Positions 44,587-53,253 of a stretch of DNA of 64,000 bases are shown one piece after another (the stretch's first letter is position 1; each line of letters begins with the position of its first letter). Origin of the DNA: Methanosarcina sp. 2.H.T.1A.6 (GTDB taxonomy: Archaea > Halobacteriota > Methanosarcinia > Methanosarcinales > Methanosarcinaceae); the NCBI RefSeq assembly GCF_000979455.1, contig NZ_JJOY01000040.1, positions 1 to 64,000 on the forward strand, written 5' to 3'. The position numbers and the translations under genes are program-made. Below the pieces are notes generated by a model. It saw only the letters and a list, made by a program, of their open reading frames with translations, had not been told where the DNA came from and ran no database searches.

Positions 44587-45678
44587 ATGAAAACGATCTG
44601 TCTTGTAGGGGGAAAGCTCCAGGGCTTTGAAGCTGCGTACCTCTCTAAGAAAGCCGGAATGAAAGTAGTTGTGATAGATAAAAACCCACAGGCCCTTATA
44701 AGGAATTACGCTGATGAGTTCCACTGTTTTAACGTAATAAATGAACCGGAAAAACTCTTCGAGATCTCAAAAAGTGTTGACGCTATATTACCGGTAAATG
44801 AAAACCTTGAATGTATAGAGTTCCTGAGTTCCATAAAAGAGAAATTCTCCTGCCCGGTACTCTTTGATTTTGAGGCTTACTGGATCAGCAGGGATAAGAA
44901 AAAATCAAAAGACTACTTTGCGTCCATAGGAGTCCCGACCCCCCAGGACAAACCATCGGAGCCGCCTTATTTTGTAAAACCTCCCTGTGAAAGCAGCAGT
45001 GTGGGAGCCAGGATCATCTATGATAAAGAGGAGCTTGGAGAGCTTGAGCCAGGCATGCTGATCGAAGAGTATGTGGAAGGGGAAGTGGTGTCCCTTGAAG
45101 TTATAGGAGACGGAAACCATTTTGCCGTTGTAAAGGAAACCCTGATCCATATTGACGGGACCTATGACTGTCATATGGTAACCCCTCTTCCTGCTGACCC
45201 TTCCTTCAGGGAGATATCCTATTCCCTTGCAGCAAACCTGTCCTTAAAAGGGATTATGGATGTGGAAGCAATTTCCGGCCCCCGGGGGCTGAAAGTAATC
45301 GAAATAGATGCCCGATTCCCGAGCCAGACCCCAACTGCGGTTTATTATTCTTCAGGGGTTAACCTCATAGAACTCCTGTTCCATGCCTTTGTAGAGGGCG
45401 TTGAAGAGATCAAAACCCTTCCTGAAGACAGATACTGCATTTACGAACATCTCATGCTTGCAGAAAATGGAGCCTTTGTCCCTGTGGGAGAACAGGTACT
45501 TTCCATGGGCAGTGATTACGGAAAATATTATGAAGAGCCTGGCATTGAGATTTTCCTGTGCAAAGGAGAGACCCCTGTATTCACCCTGGTCTTCTGGGGC
45601 AAAGATAAGGAAGAAGCCGAAACAAAAAAGAGAACAGGGCTTTTGATACTGAGAGACCGCTTCGGAGCGGCTGTGTAA
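44587..45678 (+). CDS. pylC: 3-methylornithine--L-lysine ligase
   Basis: ATP-grasp enzyme that joins methylornithine to lysine, second step of pyrrolysine synthesis; 363 residues. The start ICLVGGKLQGFEAAYLSKKA is the N-terminal domain of ATP-grasp enzymes, and ATP-grasp segments include PYFVKPPCESSSVGARI, LIEEYVEGEVVSLEVIG and LKVIEIDARFPSQTPTAVYY. ATG 44587 is used, one base after the pylB TAG, so it is coupled to pylB; upstream in-frame codons lie inside pylB and are not used. pylD follows 42 bases later. Confidence 0.97.
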   Translation: MKTICLVGGKLQGFEAAYLSKKAGMKVVVIDKNPQALIRNYADEFHCFNVINEPEKLFEISKSVDAILPVNENLECIEFLSSIKEKFSCPVLFDFEAYWISRDKKKSKDYFASIGVPTPQDKPSEPPYFVKPPCESSSVGARIIYDKEELGELEPGMLIEEYVEGEVVSLEVIGDGNHFAVVKETLIHIDGTYDCHMVTPLPADPSFREISYSLAANLSLKGIMDVEAISGPRGLKVIEIDARFPSQTPTAVYYSSGVNLIELLFHAFVEGVEEIKTLPEDRYCIYEHLMLAENGAFVPVGEQVLSMGSDYGKYYEEPGIEIFLCKGETPVFTLVFWGKDKEEAETKKRTGLLILRDRFGAAV

Positions 45679-45720
45679 AAAGAGAAGAGTTTTTCAAAAA
45701 CAGAAAAGGGAGATATAAAA

Positions 45721-46500
45721 ATGGCACTTTTAACCCCAGAAGACCTGGAGAACATTAAAAGACAGCTCCAGGAAGCTGATTCTGCTGTCAGGAGAGTTAC
45801 AGGGCTTGACATAAAAGGAGTTTGTAAAGCCCTCTACGGCACAACCTCGGGTTTTGAAACCGTAGGTATTGTGCCCGTGACCTCCGGAAATGGGATCATA
45901 GGAAATTTCTCGGCATCTCTGCATGCAATTGTGGAGTATTTCGGATTTGACAGTTTTGTCACGGAAATGCCCGACGTAAGCGGCTACTATGAGGCGGTGC
46001 AAAACGGCGCAGAGATTATCCTGATGGCAGATGACCACACCTTCCTTGCCCATAACCTTACAAACGGAAAAATCGCAAACAATCAGCCCTGCACAGGCAT
46101 GATTTATGCGGAGATTGCGTCCCTTTACACGAAAGCGGATTCAAGAGACGTGCTTGTTGTGGGCCTGGGAAAAGTCGGTTTTCCGGGAGCTGCACACCTT
46201 GTGCATAAAGGGTTCAATGTTTACGGATACGACGCTGACAAAAACCTTCTTAATAAAGCTATCTCCAAACTTGGGATTACTTCCTTCGACCCCGAAACTC
46301 CAAGAAAGTTCTCCATTATTTTCGAAGCTACCCCCTGTGCGGATACAATTCCCGAAGCCGTGCTTTCGGAGAAATGCATAATTTCTACCCCGGGAATTCC
46401 CTGTGCAATTTCGGCGGAACTTCAACAGAAATATGATGTGGAACTTGTAATGGAACCTCTCGGGATAGGAACGGCATCCATGCTGTATTCTATCCTGTAA
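45721..46500 (+). CDS. pylD: 3-methylornithyl-N6-L-lysine dehydrogenase, PylD
   Basis: NAD-dependent enzyme that oxidises methylornithyl-lysine so that the pyrroline ring closes to pyrrolysine; 259 residues, the family length. The N-terminal part starts MALLTPEDLENIKRQLQEA, and the Rossmann motif is DVLVVGLGKVGFPGAAHLVH (about 141-160) with YGYDADKNLL following. The C-terminal IISTPGIPCAISAELQQ is typical. AAAGGGAGAT precedes the ATG. It ends the pylBCD run and converges on ramA with two hairpins between. Confidence 0.97.
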   Translation: MALLTPEDLENIKRQLQEADSAVRRVTGLDIKGVCKALYGTTSGFETVGIVPVTSGNGIIGNFSASLHAIVEYFGFDSFVTEMPDVSGYYEAVQNGAEIILMADDHTFLAHNLTNGKIANNQPCTGMIYAEIASLYTKADSRDVLVVGLGKVGFPGAAHLVHKGFNVYGYDADKNLLNKAISKLGITSFDPETPRKFSIIFEATPCADTIPEAVLSEKCIISTPGIPCAISAELQQKYDVELVMEPLGIGTASMLYSIL

Positions 46501-46517
46501 AAAAGTTAAAGAAAAGA

Positions 46518-46536
46518 GTGGGAAAATAAATCCCAC
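46518..46536. terminator. pylD-ramA hairpin 1
   Basis: GTGGGA-AAATAAA-TCCCAC, preceded by AAAGAAAAGA and followed by GAATCTTATTTTG. The same hairpin recurs at 46620-46638, so each of the converging genes has one. Confidence 0.6.
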
Positions 46537-46619
46537 GAATCTTATTTTGCTCCCGAATTGCGAGTCGGGATCCCGCGGTCCTTTTCGCTACGCTCAAGAG
46601 GACTAAAGGTAAAGAAAAA

Positions 46620-46638
46620 AGTGGGAAAATAAATCCCA
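46620..46638. terminator. pylD-ramA hairpin 2
   Basis: A second copy of GTGGGAAAATAAATCCCAC within an almost identical 32-base context (AAAGAAAAAAGTGGGA... ...ACTTATTTTG), placed just beyond the ramA stop. On the minus strand it is followed by TTTTTTCTTTAC, a T-rich run. Confidence 0.6.
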
Positions 46639-46642
46639 CAAC

Positions 46643-48268
46643 TTATTTTGTCCCTTTGATGCGGAGTTTGGTGATGTCGATGGCGTCTTCGGGGCAGACG
46701 CTGACACAGCGGCGGCAACTTGTGCCAAGGCATTTCTGGCTGTCGTATTTTGCGATTCTTTTGCCGTCGGTTTCGACGATTTCGAGGGCGTCTTCAGGGC
46801 ATTCTTTTACGCATTTCTTGCAGTAGATGCACTTCTCTACAGGGACTTCGAGGATTATGCCTATTTCTTTGAGGATGGCAAGCCCGCCGACTCCTACCTG
46901 CTCTATATCCTTACTAACCCGCTTTTCGATGTCAGCGTGTTCCAGGGTTTTCGGGAGTTTGGGCAGACCGTAGAGTTCAAGCATCTGGTCGTACATTTCG
47001 AGGGGCATACCCTGGGTCCAGTAGGAGAGTTCGCAGAGATAGAAGTTATTGAAGGTCTCGCTGGTTGCCATCATGAGGTGGTCGGCAGTGATCTTTTTTG
47101 CAATCTCGATAACATCATCAAGCCTGGACCTGTTCAGTACAAGTTCCCTTGCAAGGGCAAGCGAGGTGTTTCCGAATTGTACGATTTTTTTGGCATAACC
47201 CGGTGCTGCTCCGAGCCTGCGGGCAGCTTCAGCGTCTACATAAGCTCCGGAAGCCCCTGACATGTATGCATACTCAAGGTCTTCATACTTTATTCCGGAC
47301 TCCACGATAAGGGTCATGTGAGCTGCACGGATCGCCCCTATGGCTTTTCCGGCTTCTTCCACGTCCTTTTCAGTGATTTCAATTCCAGGGCCAAGAATCA
47401 GCTTCCCGTTGGGAAGTTTCGGAGATTTTGTAATCAGCCCGCTTCTCATGGCCAGGGAAAAAGCCGAGATGACGCCGGTACCTGTGATGCCCACGGCCTC
47501 AACCCCATAGGACTCCTTAATCTCGCCGGTGACCGGACTGATAAGGTAAGCGTCCTGCTTTTCCATCTCCTTATCAAGGACTATAATTTTCCAGTACTCA
47601 CCCTCGGGTTTCACATCACAGATTGCCCCTGGGCTTGCAAGCATTCCGGAACTTATACCCTGCCCTTCAATGGCAGGGCCTGCGGCAGCGCTTGCCGTGA
47701 TAATCCTGTCCCCGACCTTCAGGGCCATTTCGGCGTTTGTCCCGTAATCGGTAACCAATGCAGGTTCGGTCTGGATAAGGAAATCAGTTTCCAGCATCAT
47801 GGCAAGGGCGTCGGCTCCGATCTCATGCCTGATTGCGGGGGGCACGATGACTTCACAGTTAGGCAGGTCCGTATCCCCGAAAAGCTCGGAGGCGGGAAAC
47901 ACGCGGGCATCTCTCTTTACATCCTGGACTCCGAGCATTTTCTGCTTGTTTTCCCCTGCGTATGCCAGATCCCTGATTTCTATGTTCTGGAAAAGGGAAA
48001 GCTGGATAGGGTTTCCGCAGACTGCAAGTCTTTCTACTTTAGAAAGGTCTGCATCGAATTTCAGGAACATTCTCCTGATAGTTTCGATAATTACTCCATG
48101 AGCCACATCCTCACCTGTTGTGATTGCAAAATCCAGGTGGTCCATGACATTTCCTCCGGGGAGAGGATGACCCATGGTTATGACTGTTTTTAAGGTTTCA
48201 TTCGTTTCAAGATCAATAAGCTGGGCTCTAAAACCGCTGGTACCCAGGTCAAGTGCTATTCCGTACAT
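46643..48268 (-). CDS. ramA: methylamine methyltransferase corrinoid protein reductive activase
   Basis: Iron-sulfur protein that uses ATP to reduce corrinoid proteins of methylamine metabolism from Co(II) to Co(I). 541 residues. The N-terminal ALDLGTSGFRAQLIDLE and VTDYGTNAEMALKVG are ASKHA-like/DUF4445 segments; AGPAIEGQGISSGM is also typical. The C-terminus holds two [4Fe-4S] motifs, CIYCKKCVKECP and CLGTSCRRCVSVCP (about 480-530). ATG 48268 follows GGAGGATC. It lies opposite pylBCD and beside mtbA/mtmCB, matching its known role. Upstream 48400-48440 is AT-rich and holds the promoter. Confidence 0.97.
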   Translation of the reverse strand: MYGIALDLGTSGFRAQLIDLETNETLKTVITMGHPLPGGNVMDHLDFAITTGEDVAHGVIIETIRRMFLKFDADLSKVERLAVCGNPIQLSLFQNIEIRDLAYAGENKQKMLGVQDVKRDARVFPASELFGDTDLPNCEVIVPPAIRHEIGADALAMMLETDFLIQTEPALVTDYGTNAEMALKVGDRIITASAAAGPAIEGQGISSGMLASPGAICDVKPEGEYWKIIVLDKEMEKQDAYLISPVTGEIKESYGVEAVGITGTGVISAFSLAMRSGLITKSPKLPNGKLILGPGIEITEKDVEEAGKAIGAIRAAHMTLIVESGIKYEDLEYAYMSGASGAYVDAEAARRLGAAPGYAKKIVQFGNTSLALARELVLNRSRLDDVIEIAKKITADHLMMATSETFNNFYLCELSYWTQGMPLEMYDQMLELYGLPKLPKTLEHADIEKRVSKDIEQVGVGGLAILKEIGIILEVPVEKCIYCKKCVKECPEDALEIVETDGKRIAKYDSQKCLGTSCRRCVSVCPEDAIDITKLRIKGTK

Positions 48269-48480
48269 TTTTATGATCCTCCTGAATTATGCATAATCTT
48301 GAGGCATCCGGCACCATGGACTGCCCCATAAAAATATGAGATAATATTGAGTTTCAAGTCTAATCCGACAAGGGATCTAATCCGATACTGCACGGGAGTT
48401 CAATGTTTTTATAACATAAGGATTATATAAACTGTTGCTATATGTTTGTATATCGCCTGCTGGCAGAACTTTAATTATAG

Positions 48481-49182
48481 TTATTTTTTACAGATATAAC
48501 TGATTATAAATCCATCATATATAATATTTTCAATATGAAATCCCACACTTTTAAGTAAGCCCTCCATAATCCAGTCCAGTGTTGAAAATTCTTCTCTTAT
48601 GTGGATTTCCGTTTCTTCAGCAATTTTATCCCCTGCAGAGTTCTTCAGATCAGTTATAATGTTAGCAAAGAAGCTATCATAATCCGGGATCTGTGAAGGG
48701 AACACTACATCACGTAAATAGAATTTTCCATCTTCCTTTAACATACCATAAAGTCTTTTCAGAGCTATCATTTTCCAATAGTCAGGCAGGTGATGTAAAG
48801 CTAGCTGGGTAATAATAACATCAAATGGATCACCATGGTTTTCATAGGTTAGAAACCCCGCATTATAAAAATGGACTTTTGTTTTGTTCTGGCTTTCTGC
48901 CTTTATTCTTGCAAAGTCTATCATCATTTTCGAAACATCAATAGCTACAACCTTTTTGCAATAAGCAGAAATATTGAGTGCTAATTCTCCTGTCCCCGTC
49001 CCGATTTCAAGAACTGAATCACTGTTATTTATTCCAAGAAGCTCCCTAATACTGTTAGATTCCTTTTCAATGTCTCTCAATCTCTGCATATGTAAATCGT
49101 AAGCACGTACTTCTTCAAGATCTGTATAATCTACCCCAACCTGTTTGAACTCATTATAATACCATCCTGGATATTGCCTCAT
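48481..49182 (-). CDS. class I SAM-dependent methyltransferase, accessory
   Basis: A 233-residue methyltransferase. Motif I is SVLEIGTGTGELALNIS (about 53-69), motif II KKVVAIDVSKMMIDFAR, and VIITQLALHHLPDYWKM marks the methyltransferase-11/25 type. An N-terminal helix (residues 1-45) starts MRQYPGWYYNEFKQVGVDY, seen in small archaeal methyltransferases of unknown substrate. AT-richer than its neighbours and placed between ramA and mtbA without operon partner. No known role in methylamine use. Confidence 0.85.
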   Translation of the reverse strand: MRQYPGWYYNEFKQVGVDYTDLEEVRAYDLHMQRLRDIEKESNSIRELLGINNSDSVLEIGTGTGELALNISAYCKKVVAIDVSKMMIDFARIKAESQNKTKVHFYNAGFLTYENHGDPFDVIITQLALHHLPDYWKMIALKRLYGMLKEDGKFYLRDVVFPSQIPDYDSFFANIITDLKNSAGDKIAEETEIHIREEFSTLDWIMEGLLKSVGFHIENIIYDGFIISYICKK

Positions 49183-49321
49183 AACTACTCCTCAGTTGCC
49201 CATTTAGTAAGAAAATTCCATAACTGTCTGTATGTAACTGTCCGTATAAAAACAGCAAGTATGTTAATTATTGCTGAAAACCAGATTAAAATGATGGGGA
49301 AAACAGACTGCCAAAACAATA

Positions 49322-49924
49322 TTAATTTTTAAAAAAATCTACACCTAAAATATATGCTTTTTCTAAGTTTGACCTTTTTATAAAATCATTATTGTTTGCC
49401 ATGCCACCCAGTATTTCCATTTTCACATCTGTAAAGCCAACATTCTTTAAACGGTCTTTTAGCATAATGCAACGCATACTTTGAGCAATTCCGGTTTCTT
49501 CAAGGTATTCAACCGTATGACCGGCAGTACATATCACCAATGCTTTTTTTGGTGCAATAAAAGACTTTCTTCCTGCTTTTTCATCATAAAAATAAGCGTA
49601 ACCATTTGTCCAGACTCGATCAAACCAACCTTTTAATATGCCGGGACAATCACTCCACCACACGGGATAAATAAACGTTATTGCATCAGATCTTTGTATT
49701 TTTTCCTGCTCTTTTTTGACGTCATCGGGAACTGGCATCAAGGTCGTACGACTCATCTCATGTGTATACTGGCCTATATCCAATTCACATTTAAAATTCA
49801 TTTCGTAAAGATCGCCTATTTCAAAAGTGTTACCTGATTCTTTTACACCCTTTAGAAAATAATTTAGAACTTCATAAGTAAAAGAGTGTTTGCTGGGATG
49901 GGCATAAACAACATAAAGATGCAT
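49322..49924 (-). CDS. NAD(P)H quinone oxidoreductase-like flavoprotein
   Basis: A 200-residue flavodoxin-fold protein of the NQO1/MdaB (Flavodoxin_2) family. YVVYAHPSKHSFTYEVL is the FMN/FAD phosphate loop, YPVWWSDCPGILKGWFDRVW the family signature (with W-W and K-G-W-x-D-R-V), and KKALVICTAGHTVEYLEE the second binding region. Such enzymes reduce quinones or other electrophiles using NAD(P)H; the substrate in a methanogen is unknown. AT-rich, isolated between the accessory methyltransferase and mtbA. Confidence 0.87.
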   Translation of the reverse strand: MHLYVVYAHPSKHSFTYEVLNYFLKGVKESGNTFEIGDLYEMNFKCELDIGQYTHEMSRTTLMPVPDDVKKEQEKIQRSDAITFIYPVWWSDCPGILKGWFDRVWTNGYAYFYDEKAGRKSFIAPKKALVICTAGHTVEYLEETGIAQSMRCIMLKDRLKNVGFTDVKMEILGGMANNNDFIKRSNLEKAYILGVDFFKN

Positions 49925-50582
49925 TCATTTTCCCTCTTCAATTGATTATCCCTGGATTCGTCTCCTCCAAATGCTGGCTTTCAACTTTTTAAGGCCTCTG
50001 ACAAATAACCTATTAATAACTCTTTATTTGGAATTAAATAGACATGCTCCCATGTGAAAATTATTTAATGCGCTCTCATTGGTCATCGGTAAAGGAATTT
50101 TCTTGCCTGATGGCTATCGATTTTGTACCAGAAGGCTGCCTCAAATTTTGCCAGATGTACCTAAAATAGAATAGACAATATTTCATTGCGAATCATTATC
50201 AACCCTGCGCATACCAAATTGTTTGCTGAATGATACTGTGGTTACTATTCCTCAGTAGTTGGCTGCCTTCCAGGAAACCTCAAAAACAGCAAAAGGTCTG
50301 ATTCGGCCTTCAATAATTCGTCATCATCAACCTGTTTTAGCCTTATGAAAACCGACAAAACGTATATTAACGCCGTGAATCACCAGATATTTAAGGTTAT
50401 CCATCAAATATGCACAAATAAAACAAATTTAGTTGTTTTGAGAGAATTTCCAACTAGTATAAACGGTTTAATTGATAACTTTTTATAATATAATATTTAA
50501 TTAAGGGATAATAATACATATTTATATATAGTAGGCTTTTTGATAATTAGCGCTGTCTATATAACTTAGAGAGGGATTATAG
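49925..50582. other. mtbA upstream region
   Basis: A 658-base spacer. An open frame of 47 codons, starting at ATG 50345 and ending at 50488, continues a longer stopless stretch from about 50248 and could be a fragment of a decayed gene; I do not trust it as a gene. The promoter of mtbA lies at its end. Confidence 0.4.
50521..50531 (+). promoter_or_regulatory. mtbA TATA box
   Basis: TTTATATATAG within a very AT-rich tract, 62 bases before the ATG, giving an expected start near 50550 and a leader of about 30 bases. Confidence 0.5.
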
Positions 50583-51602
50583 ATGACAGAATACACACCA
50601 AAAGAAAGATTATACCGTGCATTAAGGAAACAGCCAGTGGACAGAATGCCCGCAGTTTGTTTCACCCAGACCGCAACTGTCGAACAGATGGAAGCATGCG
50701 GAGCCTTCTGGCCCGAAGCCCATGCAGATGCAACAAAAATGGCAACCCTTGCAGAAGCAGGACACACAGTAGTTGGTTTTGAAGCCGTGAGAGTCCCCTT
50801 CGACATCACAGCCGAAGCAGAACTTTTTGGCTGCGGAATAAAGGCCGGCGACCTGAAGCAGCAGCCGTCTGTGATCAAACACGTTGTCAAGAACCTGGAA
50901 GACATAGAAAAGCTCAGGGAATACAACCTGAATGAAGGCAGAATTGGACAGGTACTCGAAGCCGTCAAGATCCTTTCCGAAAAATACGGAAAAGAACTCC
51001 CCATTATCGGTTCTATGATCGGCCCCTTCTCCCTTGCCCAGCACCTCAATGGAGACGCCTGGTTCGGAAACCTTTTCACCGGAGAAGAAGTTGTCCCCGC
51101 ACTCCTTGACTTCTGCTCGGACTTCAATATAGCATACGCAAAAGCTATGGCTGAAAACGGAATGGACACCCTGGCCATCATCGACCCCACAGCAAGCTAC
51201 GAACTCATCGGCGGGGAATTCTACGAAAAGTATGCCCTCCCCTACCAGAAGAAGATCGTTGATGCAATGAAGGAACTCGACATAGCTACAGTCCTCCACA
51301 TCTGCGGAAACACCACCAATGGTCTTTCGATCATGGAAAAGACCGGTGTGGAAGGTATCAGTGTTGACCAGAGGGTTGACATCGCAACCGCAAAAGGTAA
51401 TGTGGAAAACGCACTCATCGTCGGAAACCTCGACCCGGTAGCCGTACTCTGGAACGGAACCCTTGAGGACATCGCAGCAGCATCAAAGAAGGTACTCGAT
51501 GCAGGAGTCGGACTACTCTCCCCAGGATGCGGGATTGTAAGCATGACCCCTACTGCCAACCTCCAGAAAATGGTTGAGTGTGCCAAAAACCACAAGTACT
51601 GA
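50583..51602 (+). CDS. mtbA: methylcobamide:CoM methyltransferase MtbA
   Basis: Zinc enzyme that moves the methyl group from a methylated corrinoid protein (MtmC and its DMA/TMA counterparts) to coenzyme M, making methyl-CoM for methanogenesis; 339 residues. The UroD-like fold is recognised by [19 protein letters not shown] at the start. Zinc ligands are His239 and Cys241 in VLHICGNTT and Cys316 in [15 protein letters not shown] 50583 has AGAGAGGG upstream. A stem with T run ends the transcript. Gene context with mtmC-mtmB supports MtbA rather than MtaA. Confidence 0.95.
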   Translation: MTEYTPKERLYRALRKQPVDRMPAVCFTQTATVEQMEACGAFWPEAHADATKMATLAEAGHTVVGFEAVRVPFDITAEAELFGCGIKAGDLKQQPSVIKHVVKNLEDIEKLREYNLNEGRIGQVLEAVKILSEKYGKELPIIGSMIGPFSLAQHLNGDAWFGNLFTGEEVVPALLDFCSDFNIAYAKAMAENGMDTLAIIDPTASYELIGGEFYEKYALPYQKKIVDAMKELDIATVLHICGNTTNGLSIMEKTGVEGISVDQRVDIATAKGNVENALIVGNLDPVAVLWNGTLEDIAAASKKVLDAGVGLLSPGCGIVSMTPTANLQKMVECAKNHKY

Positions 51603-51670
51603 GTACAAGTACGGGACTTAAGTACTGAACTTGAGTACCGGACTAAAAATAACAATAAGAAATAGACATG

Positions 51671-51697
51671 CCGGCTCCAAAGCCGGATTCACTTTTT
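51671..51697 (+). terminator. mtbA terminator
   Basis: CCGGCT (51671-51676) pairs with AGCCGG (51681-51686), then ATTCACTTTTTTAG. It is about 70 bases beyond the mtbA stop. Confidence 0.65.
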
Positions 51698-52451
51698 TAG
51701 CTTCACTTTATTATAATTTACCTGTATTCGACCTGGAAAAAGGTTGCATTTTGCGTATTCAGCTCTCGATTTCTCAGGAAGATTGCTCCAATTCTGCTCC
51801 AGTTCACATGTGCTGGGCCAGAGTTAGTATTTAAGGTTTTCTTTTGAAACAATATGTCGCTTAAATGTATTTGAAAGCCAGAGACCCCATTTATTGAGGC
51901 GAATCGGGGGGTTAGCAAATACGTACTATATATAATTTTCTATTTTTAATCCCGTTGTAAGCATTTCAGGAAAAAAAGGGACGAAAAGTACAGATTTTGG
52001 GCGCTACAATCTGAAAACCCCTCACTTAAAATTTTCTGTTATAAGATATAATAAAGAAATATAGTGTTTATTTATATACTATAATTCCCATCTTTTATTC
52101 TAGGAAATTGTACCTGAATTCTCAGGACAATTCCATGCAGTTCCAGCAGGTATACTGTTGGGAAATTTGGGATATGAGTTGCTAATTCGACTGGGAAATA
52201 AGCAAATTTGCAGTCTCCAGCAAATAAATTCCCCGGTAACAATGTCAGGAGAAAGGAAATTATTCACGAAGAGTCTGGACTTTATTCAGGCAAGAAATGG
52301 CAAATGACAGTGAATAATTTTGATTTTAGACAATAAGGAAAATACCGCAAAGGAATCACCTCACGCCTGATGGCTCAAATATAAGGCGTAAGGGATTTGC
52401 AATATCAATGAGAACCCCATGCAAACGCCTATTTTGGTTAGCGTAGCTTGG

Positions 52452-52465
52452 GCTCATGATTGAGC
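52452..52465. promoter_or_regulatory. palindrome upstream of the mtmC TATA box
   Basis: GCTCA-TGAT-TGAGC, 16 bases before the TATA box. Its position suits an activator or BRE-adjacent operator. Assignment is by position only. Confidence 0.35.
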
Positions 52466-52480
52466 ATAGACACGTGTTCA

Positions 52481-52490
52481 AGTATATAAA
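52481..52490 (+). promoter_or_regulatory. mtmC TATA box
   Basis: AGTATATAAA, 90 bases before the ATG; the expected start near 52510 gives a leader of roughly 65-70 bases ending in the strong ribosome site GGAGGT (52565-52570). Confidence 0.5.
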
Positions 52491-52579
52491 GCTTTGCGAT
52501 AAGATCAGTTGTCTACGAGGCATTGTACCCCCCAACGATACCGCACAGAACAGCGAGTTCAATGGAGGTTTAAACAAAA

Positions 52580-53233
52580 ATGGCAAACCAAGAGATTTTT
52601 GATAAGTTACGCGATGCGATCGTAAATCAGAACATCGCAGGCACTGCACAGTTATCTAAGGATGCCCTGGCTGCAGGAATCCCAGCCATTGATATTATTA
52701 CAAAGGGCCTTTCCGTTGGAATGAAGATCATCGGAGAAAAGTTTGAAGCCGCCGAGATTTTCCTGCCCCAGATTATGATGTCTGCAAAAGCAATGAATAA
52801 TGCAATGGAAGTTCTTACTCCTGAACTCGAAAAGACCAGGAAAGAAGGAGAAGAAACAGGACTTGCCATCACCTTTGTTGCAGAAGGAGATATCCACGAC
52901 ATCGGACACCGCCTTGTCACCACCATGCTCGGAGCAAACGGGTTTGAGATCCTTGACCTCGGAACCGATGTCCTTAATGAAACCGTTGTGGAAGAGGCTG
53001 CAAAGCACAAGGGCAAAAAGGTTATCCTTGTAGGCTCAGCCCTTATGACCACCTCGATGCTCGGCCAGAAAGACCTCATGGACAGACTCAAGGAAGAAAA
53101 CCTCAGGGACAGCGTAAAGTGCATGTTCGGAGGAGCCCCGGTATCTAAGAAATGGATTGAGGAAATCGGTGCGGACGCAACCGCAGAAAACGCTGCAGAA
53201 GCTGCAAAAGTTGCAATTGATGTAATGAAATAA
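52580..53233 (+). CDS. mtmC: monomethylamine corrinoid protein
   Basis: Corrinoid carrier (217 residues) that accepts the methyl group of monomethylamine from MtmB and passes it to MtbA. An N-terminal four-helix cap (about 1-90, LPQIMMSAKAMNNAMEVL) precedes the B12-binding domain. The cobalt ligand is His106 in EGDIHDIGHRLV (DxHxxG), with the later VGSALMTTSML and FGGAPVSKKW loops that hold the nucleotide tail. GGAGGT lies nine bases before ATG. mtmB follows after 20 bases, so the two are co-transcribed and made in matched amounts. Confidence 0.97.
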   Translation: MANQEIFDKLRDAIVNQNIAGTAQLSKDALAAGIPAIDIITKGLSVGMKIIGEKFEAAEIFLPQIMMSAKAMNNAMEVLTPELEKTRKEGEETGLAITFVAEGDIHDIGHRLVTTMLGANGFEILDLGTDVLNETVVEEAAKHKGKKVILVGSALMTTSMLGQKDLMDRLKEENLRDSVKCMFGGAPVSKKWIEEIGADATAENAAEAAKVAIDVMK

Positions 53234-53253
53234 TCCTGAGGAGGCCGAAAAAA

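Larger units (their letters stand above)
51698..52579. other. long upstream region of mtmC
   Basis: About 880 bases without a credible gene. AT-rich tracts with TATATA motifs occur at 51920-51935 and 52065-52082, and a palindrome plus TATA box lie close to mtmC. Long, gene-free upstream regions are usual for substrate-induced methyltransferase operons in Methanosarcina. Confidence 0.5.

Noticed and set aside
47318-48193. 291-codon plus-strand frame in ramA
   Set aside because: It is a shadow of RamA, whose iron-sulfur motifs are on the minus strand.
50345-50488. 47-codon frame upstream of mtbA
   Set aside because: Low complexity, no ribosome site; more likely a chance frame or remnant.
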